A DNA stretch of 64,000 bases, taken from NCBI RefSeq assembly GCF_001544835.2, contig NZ_FCNX02000001.1, forward strand, positions 858,616 through 922,615. Reading direction: 5' to 3'. The stretch is from Caballeronia fortuita. GTDB taxonomy: Bacteria; Pseudomonadota; Gammaproteobacteria; Burkholderiales; Burkholderiaceae. The position numbers and the translations under genes are program-made. Under the pieces are notes generated by a model, which saw only the letters and a program-made list of their open reading frames with translations, ran no database searches and was not told where the DNA came from. Positions 8,970-18,758 of this stretch are shown here, one piece after another (within the stretch, counting starts at the first letter, position 1; each line of letters opens with the position of its first letter).

Positions 8970-10034
8970 ATGCCTCTCGTATCAATGCGTCAGTTGCTGG
9001 ATCATGCCGCGGAGCACGGTTATGGTCTCCCGGCTTTCAACGTCAACAATCTGGAGCAGGTGCAGGCGATCATGTCGGCCGCGAACGAAGTCAACGCGCC
9101 CGTCATCATGCAGGCGTCCGCCGGCGCGCGTAAGTACGCGGGCGAAGCGTTCCTGCGTCATCTGATCGAAGCGGCGGTCGAGTCGTATCCGCATATTCCG
9201 GTCGTGATGCATCAGGATCACGGCCAGTCGCCCGCCGTGTGCATGGCCGCGATCCGCTCCGGCTTCACCAGCGTCATGATGGACGGCTCGCTCGAAGCCG
9301 ACGGCAAGACGGTCGCCTCCTACGAGTACAACGTCGCGGTGTCGAAGCAGGTCGTCGAGTTTTCGCATTCGATCGGCGTCACGGTCGAAGCCGAACTCGG
9401 CGTGCTCGGCTCGCTCGAAACCATGAAGGGCGACAAGGAAGACGGTCACGGCGCCGAGGGCACGATGACGCGCGAGCAGCTTCTGACCGATGTCGAGCAG
9501 GCCGCCGATTTCGTGCGCGAAACGCAGTGCGATGCACTCGCCATCGGCATCGGCACGTCGCACGGCGCGTACAAGTTCTCGAAGAAGCCGACGGGCGATA
9601 TCCTCGCCATCGACCGCATCCGCGACATTCATCAGCGCATTCCGAACACGCACCTCGTGATGCACGGTTCGTCGTCGGTGCCGCAGGAACTGCTCGCCGA
9701 AATCCGCGAATTCGGCGGCGACATGAAGGAAACCTACGGCGTGCCCGTCGAAGAGATTCAGGAAGGCATCAAGCATGGCGTGCGCAAGGTGAACATCGAC
9801 ACCGACTTGCGCCTCGCGATCACCGGCGCAATCCGCCGCTATCTGTTCGAAAATCCGTCGAAATTCGATCCGCGCGACTACCTGAAGCCCGCGCGCGAAG
9901 CGGCAAAGGAAATCTGCCGCCAGCGCTACATGCAGTTCGGCTGCGAGGGCATGGCGGGCAAGATCAAGCCGGTTTCGCTCGACAAGATCGCCGAAAAGTA
10001 CAAGTCCGGCGCGCTTGCGCAGATCGTGAAATGA
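8970..10034 (+). CDS. fba: Fructose-bisphosphate aldolase, class II
   Basis: A 354-residue zinc-dependent aldolase that splits fructose 1,6-bisphosphate into two triose phosphates. Zinc and substrate motifs seen: [52 protein letters not shown] and [10 protein letters not shown]. The length and motifs fit the Calvin-cycle-type class II subgroup common in beta-proteobacteria. The start [12 protein letters not shown] is preceded by GGAG. It is followed by a terminator. Confidence 0.96.
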   Translation: MPLVSMRQLLDHAAEHGYGLPAFNVNNLEQVQAIMSAANEVNAPVIMQASAGARKYAGEAFLRHLIEAAVESYPHIPVVMHQDHGQSPAVCMAAIRSGFTSVMMDGSLEADGKTVASYEYNVAVSKQVVEFSHSIGVTVEAELGVLGSLETMKGDKEDGHGAEGTMTREQLLTDVEQAADFVRETQCDALAIGIGTSHGAYKFSKKPTGDILAIDRIRDIHQRIPNTHLVMHGSSSVPQELLAEIREFGGDMKETYGVPVEEIQEGIKHGVRKVNIDTDLRLAITGAIRRYLFENPSKFDPRDYLKPAREAAKEICRQRYMQFGCEGMAGKIKPVSLDKIAEKYKSGALAQIVK

Positions 10035-10072
10035 GACTGATCTGAGCCAGGCGGTATTTGTAAAGTAAAATC

Positions 10073-10108
10073 AACGGGTTCCCGGTTCGGAGCCCGTTCG
10101 TCTTTCTC
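10073..10108 (+). terminator. Rho-independent terminator after fba
   Basis: Stem AACGGGTTCC (10073-10082) pairs with GGAGCCCGTT (10089-10098), including one G-T pair, around a 6-base loop, and is followed by the T-rich CGTCTTTCT. It separates the glycolytic block from purC. Confidence 0.75.
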
Positions 10109-10155
10109 CTCGCCGCTTCGCGACGCCGAAGCGGCGAATCACTTTTTTCCGGTAC

Positions 10156-11052
10156 ATGACGATGTCCACGCTATACGAATCCACGATCAAATCGCTGCCG
10201 CTGCTCGGCCGCGGCAAGGTCCGCGACAACTACGCCGTCGGTAATGACAAGCTCCTCATCGTGACGACCGACCGGCTTTCCGCATTCGATGTCGTCATGG
10301 GCGAGCCGATTCCGAACAAGGGCCGCGTGCTGAACACGATGGCCGATTTCTGGTTCGAGAAGCTCGGCCACATCGTGCCGAATCACAACACGGGCATCGA
10401 TCCGGCGACGGTTGTTTCCGCCGACGAAGCCGGGCAGGTGAAAGGCCGCGCGGTCGTCGTGAAGCGTCTGGAACCGATTCTCGTCGAAGCGGTGGTGCGC
10501 GGTTATCTCGCCGGCAGCGGCTGGAAGGACTATCAGGCGACCGGTTCCGTGTGCGGCGTCGAGCTGCCGCCGGGCTTGCAGAATGCGCAGAAGCTGCCGG
10601 AGCCGATCTTCACGCCCGCCGCGAAGGCCGAAATGGGTCATCACGATGAAAACATCACCTACGATGACATGGAGCGGCGCATCGGCACCGAGCTTTCCGC
10701 GACGATCAAGCGCATTTCCATCCAGTTGTACAAGGAAGCGGCGGAGTACGCGGCGACGCGCGGCATCATCATCGCGGATACGAAGTTCGAGTTCGGTCTG
10801 GACAACAAGGGCGATCTCTATCTGATGGACGAAGTGCTGACCGCGGATTCCTCGCGCTTCTGGCCCGCCGATGGCTATCAGGTCGGCACGAACCCGCCGT
10901 CCTTCGACAAGCAGTTCGTGCGCGACTGGCTCGAAACGCAGCCGTGGAAGAAGGAACCGCCCGCGCCGAAGCTGCCCGACGACGTGATCGCGAAGACGTC
11001 GGAAAAGTATCAGGAAGCGCTCCAGCGTTTGACCGGCAAGACGCTCGACTGA
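10156..11052 (+). CDS. purC: Phosphoribosylaminoimidazole-succinocarboxamide synthase
   Basis: A 298-residue SAICAR synthetase of de novo purine synthesis, joining CAIR and aspartate with ATP. Signature segments are [55 protein letters not shown] and the metal-binding [13 protein letters not shown]. The start could be ATG 10156 or ATG 10162, as both lie in MTMSTLYES and neither has a strong ribosome site. It is followed closely by purE and purK. Confidence 0.96.
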   Translation: MTMSTLYESTIKSLPLLGRGKVRDNYAVGNDKLLIVTTDRLSAFDVVMGEPIPNKGRVLNTMADFWFEKLGHIVPNHNTGIDPATVVSADEAGQVKGRAVVVKRLEPILVEAVVRGYLAGSGWKDYQATGSVCGVELPPGLQNAQKLPEPIFTPAAKAEMGHHDENITYDDMERRIGTELSATIKRISIQLYKEAAEYAATRGIIIADTKFEFGLDNKGDLYLMDEVLTADSSRFWPADGYQVGTNPPSFDKQFVRDWLETQPWKKEPPAPKLPDDVIAKTSEKYQEALQRLTGKTLD

Positions 11053-11062
11053 GTAGAGAACG

Positions 11063-11575
11063 ATGACCAAGGAAGTTCACACGCATGAAGCGCCGCTCGT
11101 CGGCGTGTTGATGGGCTCCAGTTCCGACTGGGACGTGATGAAGCACGCGGTCGCGATGCTTCAGGAATTCGGCGTGCCCTACGAGGCGAAGGTGGTGTCG
11201 GCGCATCGGATGCCGGACGAGATGTTCGCCTACGCCGAAAGCGCGCGTGAGCGCGGCGTGCGCGCGATCATCGCGGGCGCGGGCGGCGCGGCGCATCTGC
11301 CGGGCATGCTCGCCGCGAAGACGACGCTGCCGGTGCTCGGCGTGCCGGTCGCGAGCAAGTATCTGAAGGGCGTCGATTCGCTGCATTCGATCGTGCAGAT
11401 GCCGAAGGGCGTGCCGGTCGCGACTTTCGCCATCGGCGAGGCGGGCGCGGCGAACGCAGCGCTCTTCGCGGTATCGATGCTGAGCGCCACCGATGCGAAA
11501 TTCGCCGATGCGCTCGCCGCTTTTCGCGTGAAGCAGAATCAGGCGGCGCGGGACATGGCGCTGCCGCCGCTTTGA
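11063..11575 (+). CDS. purE: 5-(carboxyamino)imidazole ribonucleotide mutase
   Basis: A 170-residue class I PurE that moves the carboxyl group of N5-CAIR to C4. Motifs: [24 protein letters not shown] and [13 protein letters not shown]. It starts 10 bases after purC, and its stop lies about 20 bases before the likely purK start, so purC, purE and purK form an operon. Its length is normal. Confidence 0.96.
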   Translation: MTKEVHTHEAPLVGVLMGSSSDWDVMKHAVAMLQEFGVPYEAKVVSAHRMPDEMFAYAESARERGVRAIIAGAGGAAHLPGMLAAKTTLPVLGVPVASKYLKGVDSLHSIVQMPKGVPVATFAIGEAGAANAALFAVSMLSATDAKFADALAAFRVKQNQAARDMALPPL

Positions 11576-11595
11576 CTTCATTGACAACGCTCGCC

Positions 11596-12783
11596 ATGAA
11601 CGCTCACAACACTCCCGTTTCGCCGATTCTTCCCGGCGCATGGCTCGGCATGGTCGGCGGCGGCCAGCTCGGCCGCATGTTCTGCTTCGCCGCGCAATCG
11701 ATGGGCTATCGCGTCGCCGTCCTCGATCCGGACGAAACAAGCCCGGCCGGCGCCGTCGCGGATCGCCACATCCGCGCCGCCTACGACGACCGCGCCGCGC
11801 TGACCGAGCTTGGGCGGCTGTGCGCGGCGGTATCGACGGAATTCGAGAACGTGCCGTCCGCGAGCCTCGAATTCCTCGCGTCGTGCACGTTCGTCAGTCC
11901 GGCGGCGAGCTGCGTGGCGATCGCGCAGGATCGCGTCGCGGAGAAGCGCTTCATCGCGGAATCGGGCGTGCCGGTCGCGCCGCATGTCGTGATCGAATCG
12001 ACGCAGGCGCTCGCCGCTTTGCCCGACGAGAAGATCGCGGCCGTGCTGCCGGGCATTCTCAAGACCGCGCGCCTCGGGTATGACGGCAAGGGGCAGATCA
12101 GCGTGCGCAATGTCGCGGAAGTGCGCAACGCGCATGCGTCGCTGTCGGGCGTGCCGTGCGTGCTGGAAAAGCGCATGCCGCTCAAGTACGAAGTGTCCGT
12201 GCTGATCGCGCGCGGCGGCGACGGCAAATCGGCCGTGTTTCCGCTCGCGCAGAACGTGCACGTCAACGGCATTCTCGCGAAAACCGTCGTGCCCGCGCCG
12301 GCTGCGCCCGATGCGCTCGTCGCGCAGGCGCAGGACGCCGCGCTGACCATCGCCGCGAAGCTTGGTTATGTCGGCGTGTTGTGCGTCGAATTCTTCGTGC
12401 TGGAAGACGGTTCGCTGATCGCGAATGAAATGGCGCCGCGTCCGCACAATTCCGGCCACTATACGGTCGATGCCTGCGCGACCAGCCAGTTCGAGCAGCA
12501 GGTGCGCGCGATGACCGGCATGCCGCTCGGCGATACGCGCCAGCATTCGCCGGCCGCGATGCTGAATCTGCTCGGCGATATCTGGTTCGATGGCGACAAG
12601 GCGCGTTCGCCCGCGTGGACCGAAGTCGCGGCGATGCCGGCCGCGCGGCTGCATCTGTACGGCAAGGAAGAGGCGCGCCGCGGCCGCAAGATGGGCCACA
12701 TCAATTTCACGGCGGCGACGCTCGAGGAAGCGCGCACGGCGGCGCGTGACTGCGCGCGGATGCTGCACATTCCGCTCGATTGA
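11596..12783 (+). CDS. purK: 5-(carboxyamino)imidazole ribonucleotide synthase
   Basis: A 395-residue ATP-grasp enzyme that makes N5-CAIR from AIR, ATP and bicarbonate, the substrate of PurE. The N-terminus has [12 protein letters not shown] (phosphate-binding loop), and the body has [22 protein letters not shown] and [14 protein letters not shown], all standard for PurK. I chose the ATG at 11596 (MNAHNTPVS). TTG codons at 11572 and 11581 would also be in frame, and the first would overlap the purE stop. Confidence 0.95.
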   Translation: MNAHNTPVSPILPGAWLGMVGGGQLGRMFCFAAQSMGYRVAVLDPDETSPAGAVADRHIRAAYDDRAALTELGRLCAAVSTEFENVPSASLEFLASCTFVSPAASCVAIAQDRVAEKRFIAESGVPVAPHVVIESTQALAALPDEKIAAVLPGILKTARLGYDGKGQISVRNVAEVRNAHASLSGVPCVLEKRMPLKYEVSVLIARGGDGKSAVFPLAQNVHVNGILAKTVVPAPAAPDALVAQAQDAALTIAAKLGYVGVLCVEFFVLEDGSLIANEMAPRPHNSGHYTVDACATSQFEQQVRAMTGMPLGDTRQHSPAAMLNLLGDIWFDGDKARSPAWTEVAAMPAARLHLYGKEEARRGRKMGHINFTAATLEEARTAARDCARMLHIPLD

Positions 12784-12813
12784 GTTTTCCGACGTTATTT
12801 CGCTGTAGAAGCA

Positions 12814-13839
12814 ATGACCATCATCTATCCGAGCGCCGCGCAGATCGACGAAGCCGCGGCTTTGCTCGAGGCGGGCGAACTCGTCGCGTTTCCGACCGAG
12901 ACGGTCTACGGTCTCGGGGGCGACGCCGAGAATCCCGACGCCATCGCGCGAATCTATGCGGCGAAAGGGCGGCCGGCGAATCATCCGGTGATCGTGCATC
13001 TCGCGCCCGAAGCCGATCCGGGCTATTGGGTGCGCGAGTTGCCCGCCGATGCGCAAAAGCTCATCGATGCGTTCTGGCCCGGCCCTTTGACGCTGATTCT
13101 CAAGCGTGCGGCGCATATTCCGGCGGCGGTCAGCGGCGGACAGGATTCGGTGGGCGTGCGCTGCCCGTCGCATCCGGTGGCGCAGCAATTGTTGTCGGCG
13201 TTTCATCGGCGGCGGCTCGGGACGGGCAGGCAGGGCGGCGCCGCGGGGCCGTCGGCGAACCGTTTCGGCCATGTCAGCCCGACGACCGCGCAGCATGTTC
13301 GCGACGAGTTCGGCAATGTGGTGCATGTGCTCGATGGCGGCGCGGCAGATGTCGGCATCGAATCGACGATCCTGGATTTGTCGCGCGGATTTCCGGCGTT
13401 GCTGCGGCCGGGGCATGTGAGTCCGCGCGAGATCGCGGATGTGATCGGGATGGCGCCGAAGCTGCCGGATGGATCGGATGCGACCGCGCCGCGTGCTTCC
13501 GGTACGCTGAAGGCGCATTACGCGCCGCGCACGCCGCTCGCGCTGCTGCCGTTTTCATCGATCGAGCCGATGCTGGGCGATCGCGAGAGGAAAATTGCGC
13601 TGGTGGCGCGGGCATCGAGCGCGGGTGAGTGGGCGCATGCCGCGCATGTTCACTTCGTGGCGGCGCCCGAGGATCCGCTTTCTTACGCGCGGGCGTTGTA
13701 TGGGTTGTTGCGGGCGCTGGATCGGGCGAACGTGGAGCGGATTCTGATCGAGAAGCTGCCGGAGACGGCGGAGTGGGTTGCGGTGAATGATCGGCTCGGG
13801 CGGGCGGCGGCGGCGTTCGAGGGCGGGTTTTTGCGCTGA
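12814..13839 (+). CDS. L-threonylcarbamoyladenylate synthase, Sua5/YrdC/YwlC type
   Basis: A 341-residue protein. The YrdC domain (about residues 1-200) has VAFPTETVYGLGGDA, AKGRPANHPVIVH, FWPGPLTLIL and PSANRFGHVSPT. A Sua5 C-terminal domain follows (ASGTLKAHYAPRTPL onwards). It makes threonylcarbamoyl-AMP from threonine, bicarbonate and ATP for the t6A37 modification of ANN-decoding tRNAs. The loop before PSAN (HRRRLGTGRQ) is unusually rich in arginine. It lies 30 bases after purK and may be co-transcribed. The next feature is the CRISPR leader. Confidence 0.92.
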   Translation: MTIIYPSAAQIDEAAALLEAGELVAFPTETVYGLGGDAENPDAIARIYAAKGRPANHPVIVHLAPEADPGYWVRELPADAQKLIDAFWPGPLTLILKRAAHIPAAVSGGQDSVGVRCPSHPVAQQLLSAFHRRRLGTGRQGGAAGPSANRFGHVSPTTAQHVRDEFGNVVHVLDGGAADVGIESTILDLSRGFPALLRPGHVSPREIADVIGMAPKLPDGSDATAPRASGTLKAHYAPRTPLALLPFSSIEPMLGDRERKIALVARASSAGEWAHAAHVHFVAAPEDPLSYARALYGLLRALDRANVERILIEKLPETAEWVAVNDRLGRAAAAFEGGFLR

Positions 13840-13896
13840 TTTGTGAAAGATGGGTTTCGGGGATTCTGCTTTCCCGTCAAGACGTTATGATGCAGG
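13840..13896 (+). promoter_or_regulatory. Presumed CRISPR leader
   Basis: The 57 bases between the Sua5-type gene and the first repeat. They hold TCAA-GACG-TTA at 13877-13887, which matches the core of an IHF site, and a TTATGAT -10-like sequence at about 13885-13891. This side is called the leader because repeats are perfect here and degenerate at the other end. It is short and only mildly AT-rich, so the call is tentative. Confidence 0.4.
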
Positions 13897-14841
13897 GGTT
13901 CCTCCGCGTGCGCGGAGATAGACCCTGCATCTCGATGACGTCGCTCTTGCGTTGTCCGGTTCCTCCGCGTGCGCGGAGATAGACCTCGTCTAGAATCCGT
14001 CTAAAATTTTTTCATCCAGGTTCCTCCGCGTGCGCGGAGATAGACCGCCGACGTCGCGCGGCCGCTATCGCGAGCGGTGGGTTCCTCCGCGTGCGCGGAG
14101 ATAGACCCGTCAGCCAGCGCGCCGCGCCGGCGAATCAGATGGTTCCTCCGCGTGCGCGGAGATAGACCCCTGTGCCAGCGCCGCGCCGGTCGCGCCCGCG
14201 AGGTTCCTCCGCGTGCGCGGAGATAGACCGTTATATGAAAGTCAATAACCCTGGTTCTTTGAGGTTCCTCCGCGTGCGCGGAGATAGACCCGATCGAGAG
14301 TTCGTTGTCGGCCGCGTGCGGCCGGTTCCTCCGCGTGCGCGGAGATAGACCCCGTGCGATCACGCGCGGGCAGTCGGCGTGATGGGTTCCTCCGCGTGCG
14401 CGGAGATAGACCCCCAGAGGCGGGCATTGGAAGCGTTCCTCGTTTGGTTCCTCCGCGTGCGCGGAGATAGACCCTACGGCTTCGCAAACGTCACCGCCAC
14501 CGGTGGGGTTCCTCCGCGTGCGCGGAGATAGACCCTTGTCGCCAAGGATTTTGCCGATGGCCTGCGCGGTTCCTCCGCGTGCGCGGAGATAGACTCCAGT
14601 CAATGCGCGATTCGATGGCGGTCATACAGGTTCCTCCGCGTGCGCGGAGATAGACCCGCGCAGAAGGTGCTGCTCGACGCGCTGAAGGGGGTTCCTCCGC
14701 GTGCGCGGAGATAGACCTGTATTACGGAAATAGAGCGCGATCTACACGATGGTTCCTCCGCGTGCGCGGAGATAGCCCTCCGGTTTGGCAGAATCAGCGG
14801 GCGAACGCGAAAAGGTCCCTCCACCTACGCGGAGATAGACC
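13897..14841 (+). CRISPR. Type I-E-like CRISPR array, 16 repeats and 15 spacers
   Basis: Direct repeats of 28 bases start at 13897, 13958, 14019, 14080, 14141, 14202, 14263, 14324, 14385, 14446, 14507, 14568, 14629, 14690 and 14751, an exact 61-base period with 33-base spacers. A 16th, degenerate repeat lies at 14814-14841 (four mismatches) after a 35-base spacer. Each repeat begins GGTTCCTCCGCG and ends GCGGAGATAGACC, with a palindromic CTCCGCG / CGCGGAG stem as in type I-E repeats. The repeat at 14568 ends in T and the one at 14751 has one mismatch. A further vestige may lie at about 14873-14900. Orientation follows the GATAGACC 3' end and the decayed right end. No cas gene is in the window. 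Confidence 0.97.
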
Positions 14842-14897
14842 TCACCCGTCGCTGTAGCGCGGCTCACAACTCGCTTTCTCTCCGCCCTCGCGGAGTC

Positions 14898-14936
14898 AAA
14901 AAAAAAACCGCCCGGCGATCCCTCCCCGAGCGGTTT
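14898..14936 (-). terminator. Rho-independent terminator of the GDSL gene
   Basis: On the minus strand, AAACCGCTCGG pairs with CCGGGCGGTTT across a loop of about 10 bases and is followed by a run of ten T (14907-14898). It lies 25 bases past the stop of the GDSL lipoprotein gene and beside the trailer end of the CRISPR array. Confidence 0.8.
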
Positions 14937-14960
14937 CCCCATCCTGACTCAGCCCAAAAC

Positions 14961-16067
14961 CTACTTCCCCAACCCCGACTTCGCGATCGTCTGCTCGGCC
15001 GTCTGCGCATAAAGCGCATGCAGATGCGTCGTCGGATGCACGGTATCCGCGTACATATACGTCTGGTCAGCGCCTGCCACCGTCAACGTCTCCGGCGAGC
15101 AGAACAGCGACGTCGCGAACGCCTGAGGGTTCGGCTCGCCGAACTTCTGCGCCGCCGCAGCCATCGCCTGCAGATTGCAACCCGTGCCCGTGTTCGACAC
15201 CGTGAACCCGAACTGCGCGAAATTCGCCGTGATATTGGCAAGCGGCGGAACGATATCCAGGTAAATCACCTTCGACATCAAGCCGCTTTTCGTCAGCGCC
15301 GCAGCCAGCGCCTGATTGAAGCCGAGCGATGCCTGCGTCAGCAAGGCGCGCGTCGTCGCGTTGCTCATCATGCCTTGCGGCGTCGTGCCGATATCCGGCA
15401 CATTCGACACCAGCACATGCGTCGCGCCGCTCTGCACGATCTTGCCGATCACGCCCGCGAGATCGATCGCCGCCTGACCGATGGCCGCCGTCGCCGCTGC
15501 CGGCGTCAGTTGCCCGGCCTGCACGGCCTGAAGGTTGAACAGGATGTCGTTCGCGCCGCCATTGACGATCACGAGCTGATTCGAATTGAAGCTGCCGTGC
15601 GCAGACAGATAGTTCGACAACTGCGTGACGACCGGAACCGTCAGCGCCTGCGCGTAGTTGTTCGGATCGGTCGTCGCATGCCCGACGCCGATCGGATTCG
15701 TCACACGCGAGCCGCCTTGCGCATAGCCCAAACCCGTTTGCGTCGCGGGCGGCGTGCCGAACCCGCCCGTCGTCGCGGGCGTGAGCGTATCGCCGTAATA
15801 CTGGGCGACGTTCTGCACCCAGACTTGTCCCGGATTCGTCGTGAATCGGCCGCCGCCGAAGTTCGCGGCGGCGACGGGCGCATACGTGCCGACATCGGAA
15901 AGGCTGTCGCCGAACGACACCACTTGCAGTTTCACGCCGCCCGGGGGCGTGGAATCGTTGTCATCGCCACCGCCGCCGCACGCGGCGATGAAGGCGAAGG
16001 CCGCGCTGGCCGTCGCGAGCTGGGCAAAGCGCACCAGTGCGGCGCGCGTCGAGCGTTGCTTCTTCAT
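14961..16067 (-). CDS. SGNH/GDSL-family lipase or esterase, predicted lipoprotein
   Basis: A 368-residue exported hydrolase. The N-terminus MKKQRSTRAALVRFAQL leads into a hydrophobic stretch ending FIAACGGGGDDND, a lipobox-like site with a lipidated cysteine near residue 29. SGNH blocks follow: VVSFGDSLSD (nucleophile Ser in block I), VNGGANDIL (block III Asn), and YADTVHPTTH near the C-terminus (catalytic Asp and His). It probably cleaves short or lipid esters at the cell surface or in the periplasm; the substrate is unknown. It lies downstream of dacB on the same strand. Confidence 0.9.
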   Translation of the reverse strand: MKKQRSTRAALVRFAQLATASAAFAFIAACGGGGDDNDSTPPGGVKLQVVSFGDSLSDVGTYAPVAAANFGGGRFTTNPGQVWVQNVAQYYGDTLTPATTGGFGTPPATQTGLGYAQGGSRVTNPIGVGHATTDPNNYAQALTVPVVTQLSNYLSAHGSFNSNQLVIVNGGANDILFNLQAVQAGQLTPAAATAAIGQAAIDLAGVIGKIVQSGATHVLVSNVPDIGTTPQGMMSNATTRALLTQASLGFNQALAAALTKSGLMSKVIYLDIVPPLANITANFAQFGFTVSNTGTGCNLQAMAAAAQKFGEPNPQAFATSLFCSPETLTVAGADQTYMYADTVHPTTHLHALYAQTAEQTIAKSGLGK

Positions 16068-16256
16068 GGACCTCGTCTCCCTTCTTACGTGTTTTCTAGT
16101 TTGATTACGGCGTCCGACCGTCTCGCGGTCTTCGTGCCGCCAGCTTGCAAGTTTAAGCGATGCCGCGCGCCGTGCCCGACAGCGTACACGCGACGCGGGT
16201 ATTGCCGGGCGTCACTTCGTAGAAGAAATCTTCGGTCGCGGCGCGCTTCGCCGCCG

Positions 16257-17852
16257 TCAGTCTGCCGCGCCGGGCCGGCGCGCGCCTTCGTAGACCCACT
16301 CGAGCAGCGCATCGTGCGCGGCCCGTGCGGCTTCGGCGCGCGGATCGTTGATGAAGCTCACGACGACGTAACTCTCGCCATTGGCCGCGCCGACATAGCC
16401 CGCAATCGCGCGCACATCGCGCAGCGTGCCGGTCTTGATGTGCGCGTTGCCGAGCGCGCCCGCGTTGGTGAGACGGTTGCGCATCGTGCCGTCGACACCC
16501 GCGATCGGCAGCGATTCGACGAACACCTGCGCGACCGGACTCGCGTTCGCGGCCATCAGGAGATCGGCGAGCGAGGTCGCGGAAATATGCTCGTCGCGCG
16601 AGAGGCCGGAGCCGTTGTCGAGCACGAGGCCGTTCATCGGCAAGGCGCTGCGCTTGAGGAACGTCTGGATGGCCGCCGATGATTTTGCCGTCGTCGCGGG
16701 CGGCTTCGATTGCGCCGCGCCGATCGTGAGGAACAGGTTGCGCGCCATCACGTTGTTGCTGAACTTGTTGATGTCGCGAACGATATCCGACAGCACCGGG
16801 CTGCGATGCGTGCCGACGAGCCGCGCACCCGACGGCGTCGGGCCTTCGCGCGTCGCGCCCTGGAACGTCCCGCCGGCCTGTTTCCAGAGGGCGAGGAAGC
16901 CGCCCGCGAAGAAAGTCGAATGATCGAGCGCCGCGACGTTGACCGTGCGCGAGCCGCAACGCAGCGGATAGTCGCCGACGAACGATGCCTGCACGAAGCC
17001 GCCCTGCGTCTGCGCGACGCTCGGCGACGCCGCCGAGAGCGAGCCCACGCACGCGCCGCGCGTGACGCGCAGTTCGTTGTCGATCTGCAATTGCGCGAGT
17101 TGCGGCAACACGTCGATGGACACTTGCCCGTCCGGGTTCGGCGTCAGCGTGAAGGACAGCGACTTGAACGCATACAGCAGCGGATCGGGACCGACGTTGT
17201 ACGGCGCGCTGTCATCGTTGTCGAATGCGGGCAAATCGCGCGTCGACGCATCGAAATAACGTTTGTCGAGCACGAGCGCGCCGTCGATGCCCGTGATGCC
17301 GTTCTTGCGAATCTGTTCGACGAGATCGATCAGTTCCTCCGGCACGAGCTTCGGATCGCCCGTGCCCTGGATGTAAAGGTTTCCGTGCAGGACGCCTTGG
17401 GAATCGATGTCGCCGTCCGCGTAAGCGGTCGTCTTCCAGCGATAGTCCGGGCCGAGAATCGACAGGCCCGAATACGTGGTGACGAGCTTCATCGTGGATG
17501 CGGGAAGCATCGGCTCGTTCGCGTTGACCGAGACGAGCGGCAACGGCGCGCCGACACGTTGCACGACGACGCTCATCGACGAGAGCGGCACGCGAGCGCG
17601 CGCGAGCGCCGCCATCACCGATGCGGGCAGCGGGCCGGCCGGCACGCTTGCCTTTGCCGCGCGCTCCGTTTTCGCGCGCTTCGATTTCGCTCCGCCGATG
17701 GCTGCGCGCTGCGGCGCGTGACCTTGCGAATCGGCTTTGGAGCCGCCGCCGCGCGCGTTGGCATCGGGCATATGGCCGAGCGCGGCGCAGAAGGTCGCCG
17801 CGACGGCGTACGAAGTTATTCGGCGAACAAAGGAAGGGAAAGCGAGCGGCAT
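16257..17852 (-). CDS. dacB: D-alanyl-D-alanine carboxypeptidase/endopeptidase (PBP4, family S13)
   Basis: A 531-residue periplasmic penicillin-binding protein that trims peptidoglycan stem peptides and cuts cross-links. An N-terminal signal segment (YAVAATFCAALGHMPDANA) is followed by an Ala- and Lys-rich linker to about residue 70. The three active-site motifs are present: S-T-M-K at residues 119-122, S-N-N in INKFSNNVMARN, and K-T-G in HIKTGTLRD. The start MPLAFPSFVRR is the only sensible one before the divergent regulator gene. No strong ribosome site precedes it. Confidence 0.93.
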   Translation of the reverse strand: MPLAFPSFVRRITSYAVAATFCAALGHMPDANARGGGSKADSQGHAPQRAAIGGAKSKRAKTERAAKASVPAGPLPASVMAALARARVPLSSMSVVVQRVGAPLPLVSVNANEPMLPASTMKLVTTYSGLSILGPDYRWKTTAYADGDIDSQGVLHGNLYIQGTGDPKLVPEELIDLVEQIRKNGITGIDGALVLDKRYFDASTRDLPAFDNDDSAPYNVGPDPLLYAFKSLSFTLTPNPDGQVSIDVLPQLAQLQIDNELRVTRGACVGSLSAASPSVAQTQGGFVQASFVGDYPLRCGSRTVNVAALDHSTFFAGGFLALWKQAGGTFQGATREGPTPSGARLVGTHRSPVLSDIVRDINKFSNNVMARNLFLTIGAAQSKPPATTAKSSAAIQTFLKRSALPMNGLVLDNGSGLSRDEHISATSLADLLMAANASPVAQVFVESLPIAGVDGTMRNRLTNAGALGNAHIKTGTLRDVRAIAGYVGAANGESYVVVSFINDPRAEAARAAHDALLEWVYEGARRPGAAD

Positions 17853-18012
17853 GGACGAGCGTCGTTCGTGACTGAATGGCGCGGCGGCGCGCAACCGGCG
17901 AGGTCGCGCCGCGCGGGAAGCGGCTATTGTAGACAAGCTGGCTTGCGGAAATCGTACGGGCAAAAAATCATCGCGCCGCGCCGTGTCCCTCCGAAAGTGG
18001 ACGATCCGCGCC

Positions 18013-18046
18013 GTTAAGTCCCGTTTAAGCCCCGCGCGGATACAAT
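18013..18046 (+). promoter_or_regulatory. PmrA/BasR-type box and -10 of the two-component operon
   Basis: Direct repeats GTTAAG (18013-18018) and TTTAAG (18024-18029) are separated by 5 bases, and TACAAT at 18041-18046 is a good -10 element 11 bases after the second repeat. The boxes overlap the -35 position, as in promoters activated by OmpR-type regulators of the PmrA/BasR and QseB group. This suggests autoregulation by the downstream response regulator. Confidence 0.6.
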
Positions 18047-18095
18047 GACTCGCGATCTGGAGCCTATCCCTCGTAACCACGAAAAGACATGTGCC

Positions 18096-18758
18096 ATGCG
18101 AATCCTGCTTGTCGAAGATGACCGGATGATCGCCGAAGGCGTGCGAAAGGCGCTGCGCGCGGACGGCTTCGCAGTCGACTGGGTGCAGGACGGCGAGGCT
18201 GCGCTCACGGCGGTCGCGGGCGAGCCCTACGACCTGATGCTGCTCGATCTCGGCCTTCCGAAGCGCGACGGCCTCGACGTGCTGAAGACCTTGCGCGCGC
18301 GCGCCAACTCGCTGCCGGTGCTGGTCGTGACGGCGCGCGACGCCATCGCGGATCGCGTGAAGGGACTCGACGCCGGTGCGGACGATTACCTCGTCAAACC
18401 CTTCGATCTCGATGAACTCGGCGCACGCATGCGCGCGCTGATCCGCCGTCACGCGGGGCGCGGAGAATCGCTCGTGCGGCACGGCGAACTGACGCTCGAT
18501 CCGGTCGGGCATCAGGTGACGCTCGCGGGCGCGCCCGTGTCGTTGTCGGCGCGCGAGTTCGCGTTGCTCGAAGCGCTGATGGCGCGGCCGGGCGCGGTGT
18601 TGTCGAAGAGTCAGCTCGAAGAAAAGATCTACGGCTGGGGCGAGGAAATCGGCAGCAATACCGTCGAGGTGTATATCCATTCGCTGCGCAAGAAGCTCGG
18701 CGCCGATCTCATCCGCAACGTGCGCGGCCTCGGCTACATGGTCGCGAAGGACGCCTGA
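18096..18758 (+). CDS. OmpR-family response regulator (PmrA/QseB-like)
   Basis: A 220-residue transcription factor. The receiver domain (1-115) has the acidic pair in LLVEDDRM, phospho-acceptor D51 in LMLLDLGLPKRDG, the switch Thr in VVTARD and the conserved Lys in DYLVKPFDL. The C-terminal winged helix (about 125-220) has SAREFALLEALM and NTVEVYIHSLRKKLG. The first in-frame Met (18045) would add a tail with no family likeness, so MRILLVEDD is taken as the start. It overlaps the kinase gene by one base. A matching binding box also precedes degP. Confidence 0.93.
   Translation: MRILLVEDDRMIAEGVRKALRADGFAVDWVQDGEAALTAVAGEPYDLMLLDLGLPKRDGLDVLKTLRARANSLPVLVVTARDAIADRVKGLDAGADDYLVKPFDLDELGARMRALIRRHAGRGESLVRHGELTLDPVGHQVTLAGAPVSLSAREFALLEALMARPGAVLSKSQLEEKIYGWGEEIGSNTVEVYIHSLRKKLGADLIRNVRGLGYMVAKDA

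Noticed and set aside
13190..13260. Possible pair of compensating frameshifts in the Sua5/TsaC gene
   Set aside because: The Arg-rich loop HRRRLGTGRQ before PSAN is odd, and another frame reads IGGGSGRAG, but the frame used still gives GRQGGAAGPSANRFG in line with the family. Natural loop divergence is enough.
14001..14942. Apparent repetitive proteins on the minus strand with recurring VYLRARGGT, GLSPRTRRN and ISAHAEEP units
   Set aside because: These are translations of the CRISPR repeats. The 61-base period rotates the frame, giving three repeating peptides; no ribosome site or real gene is present.
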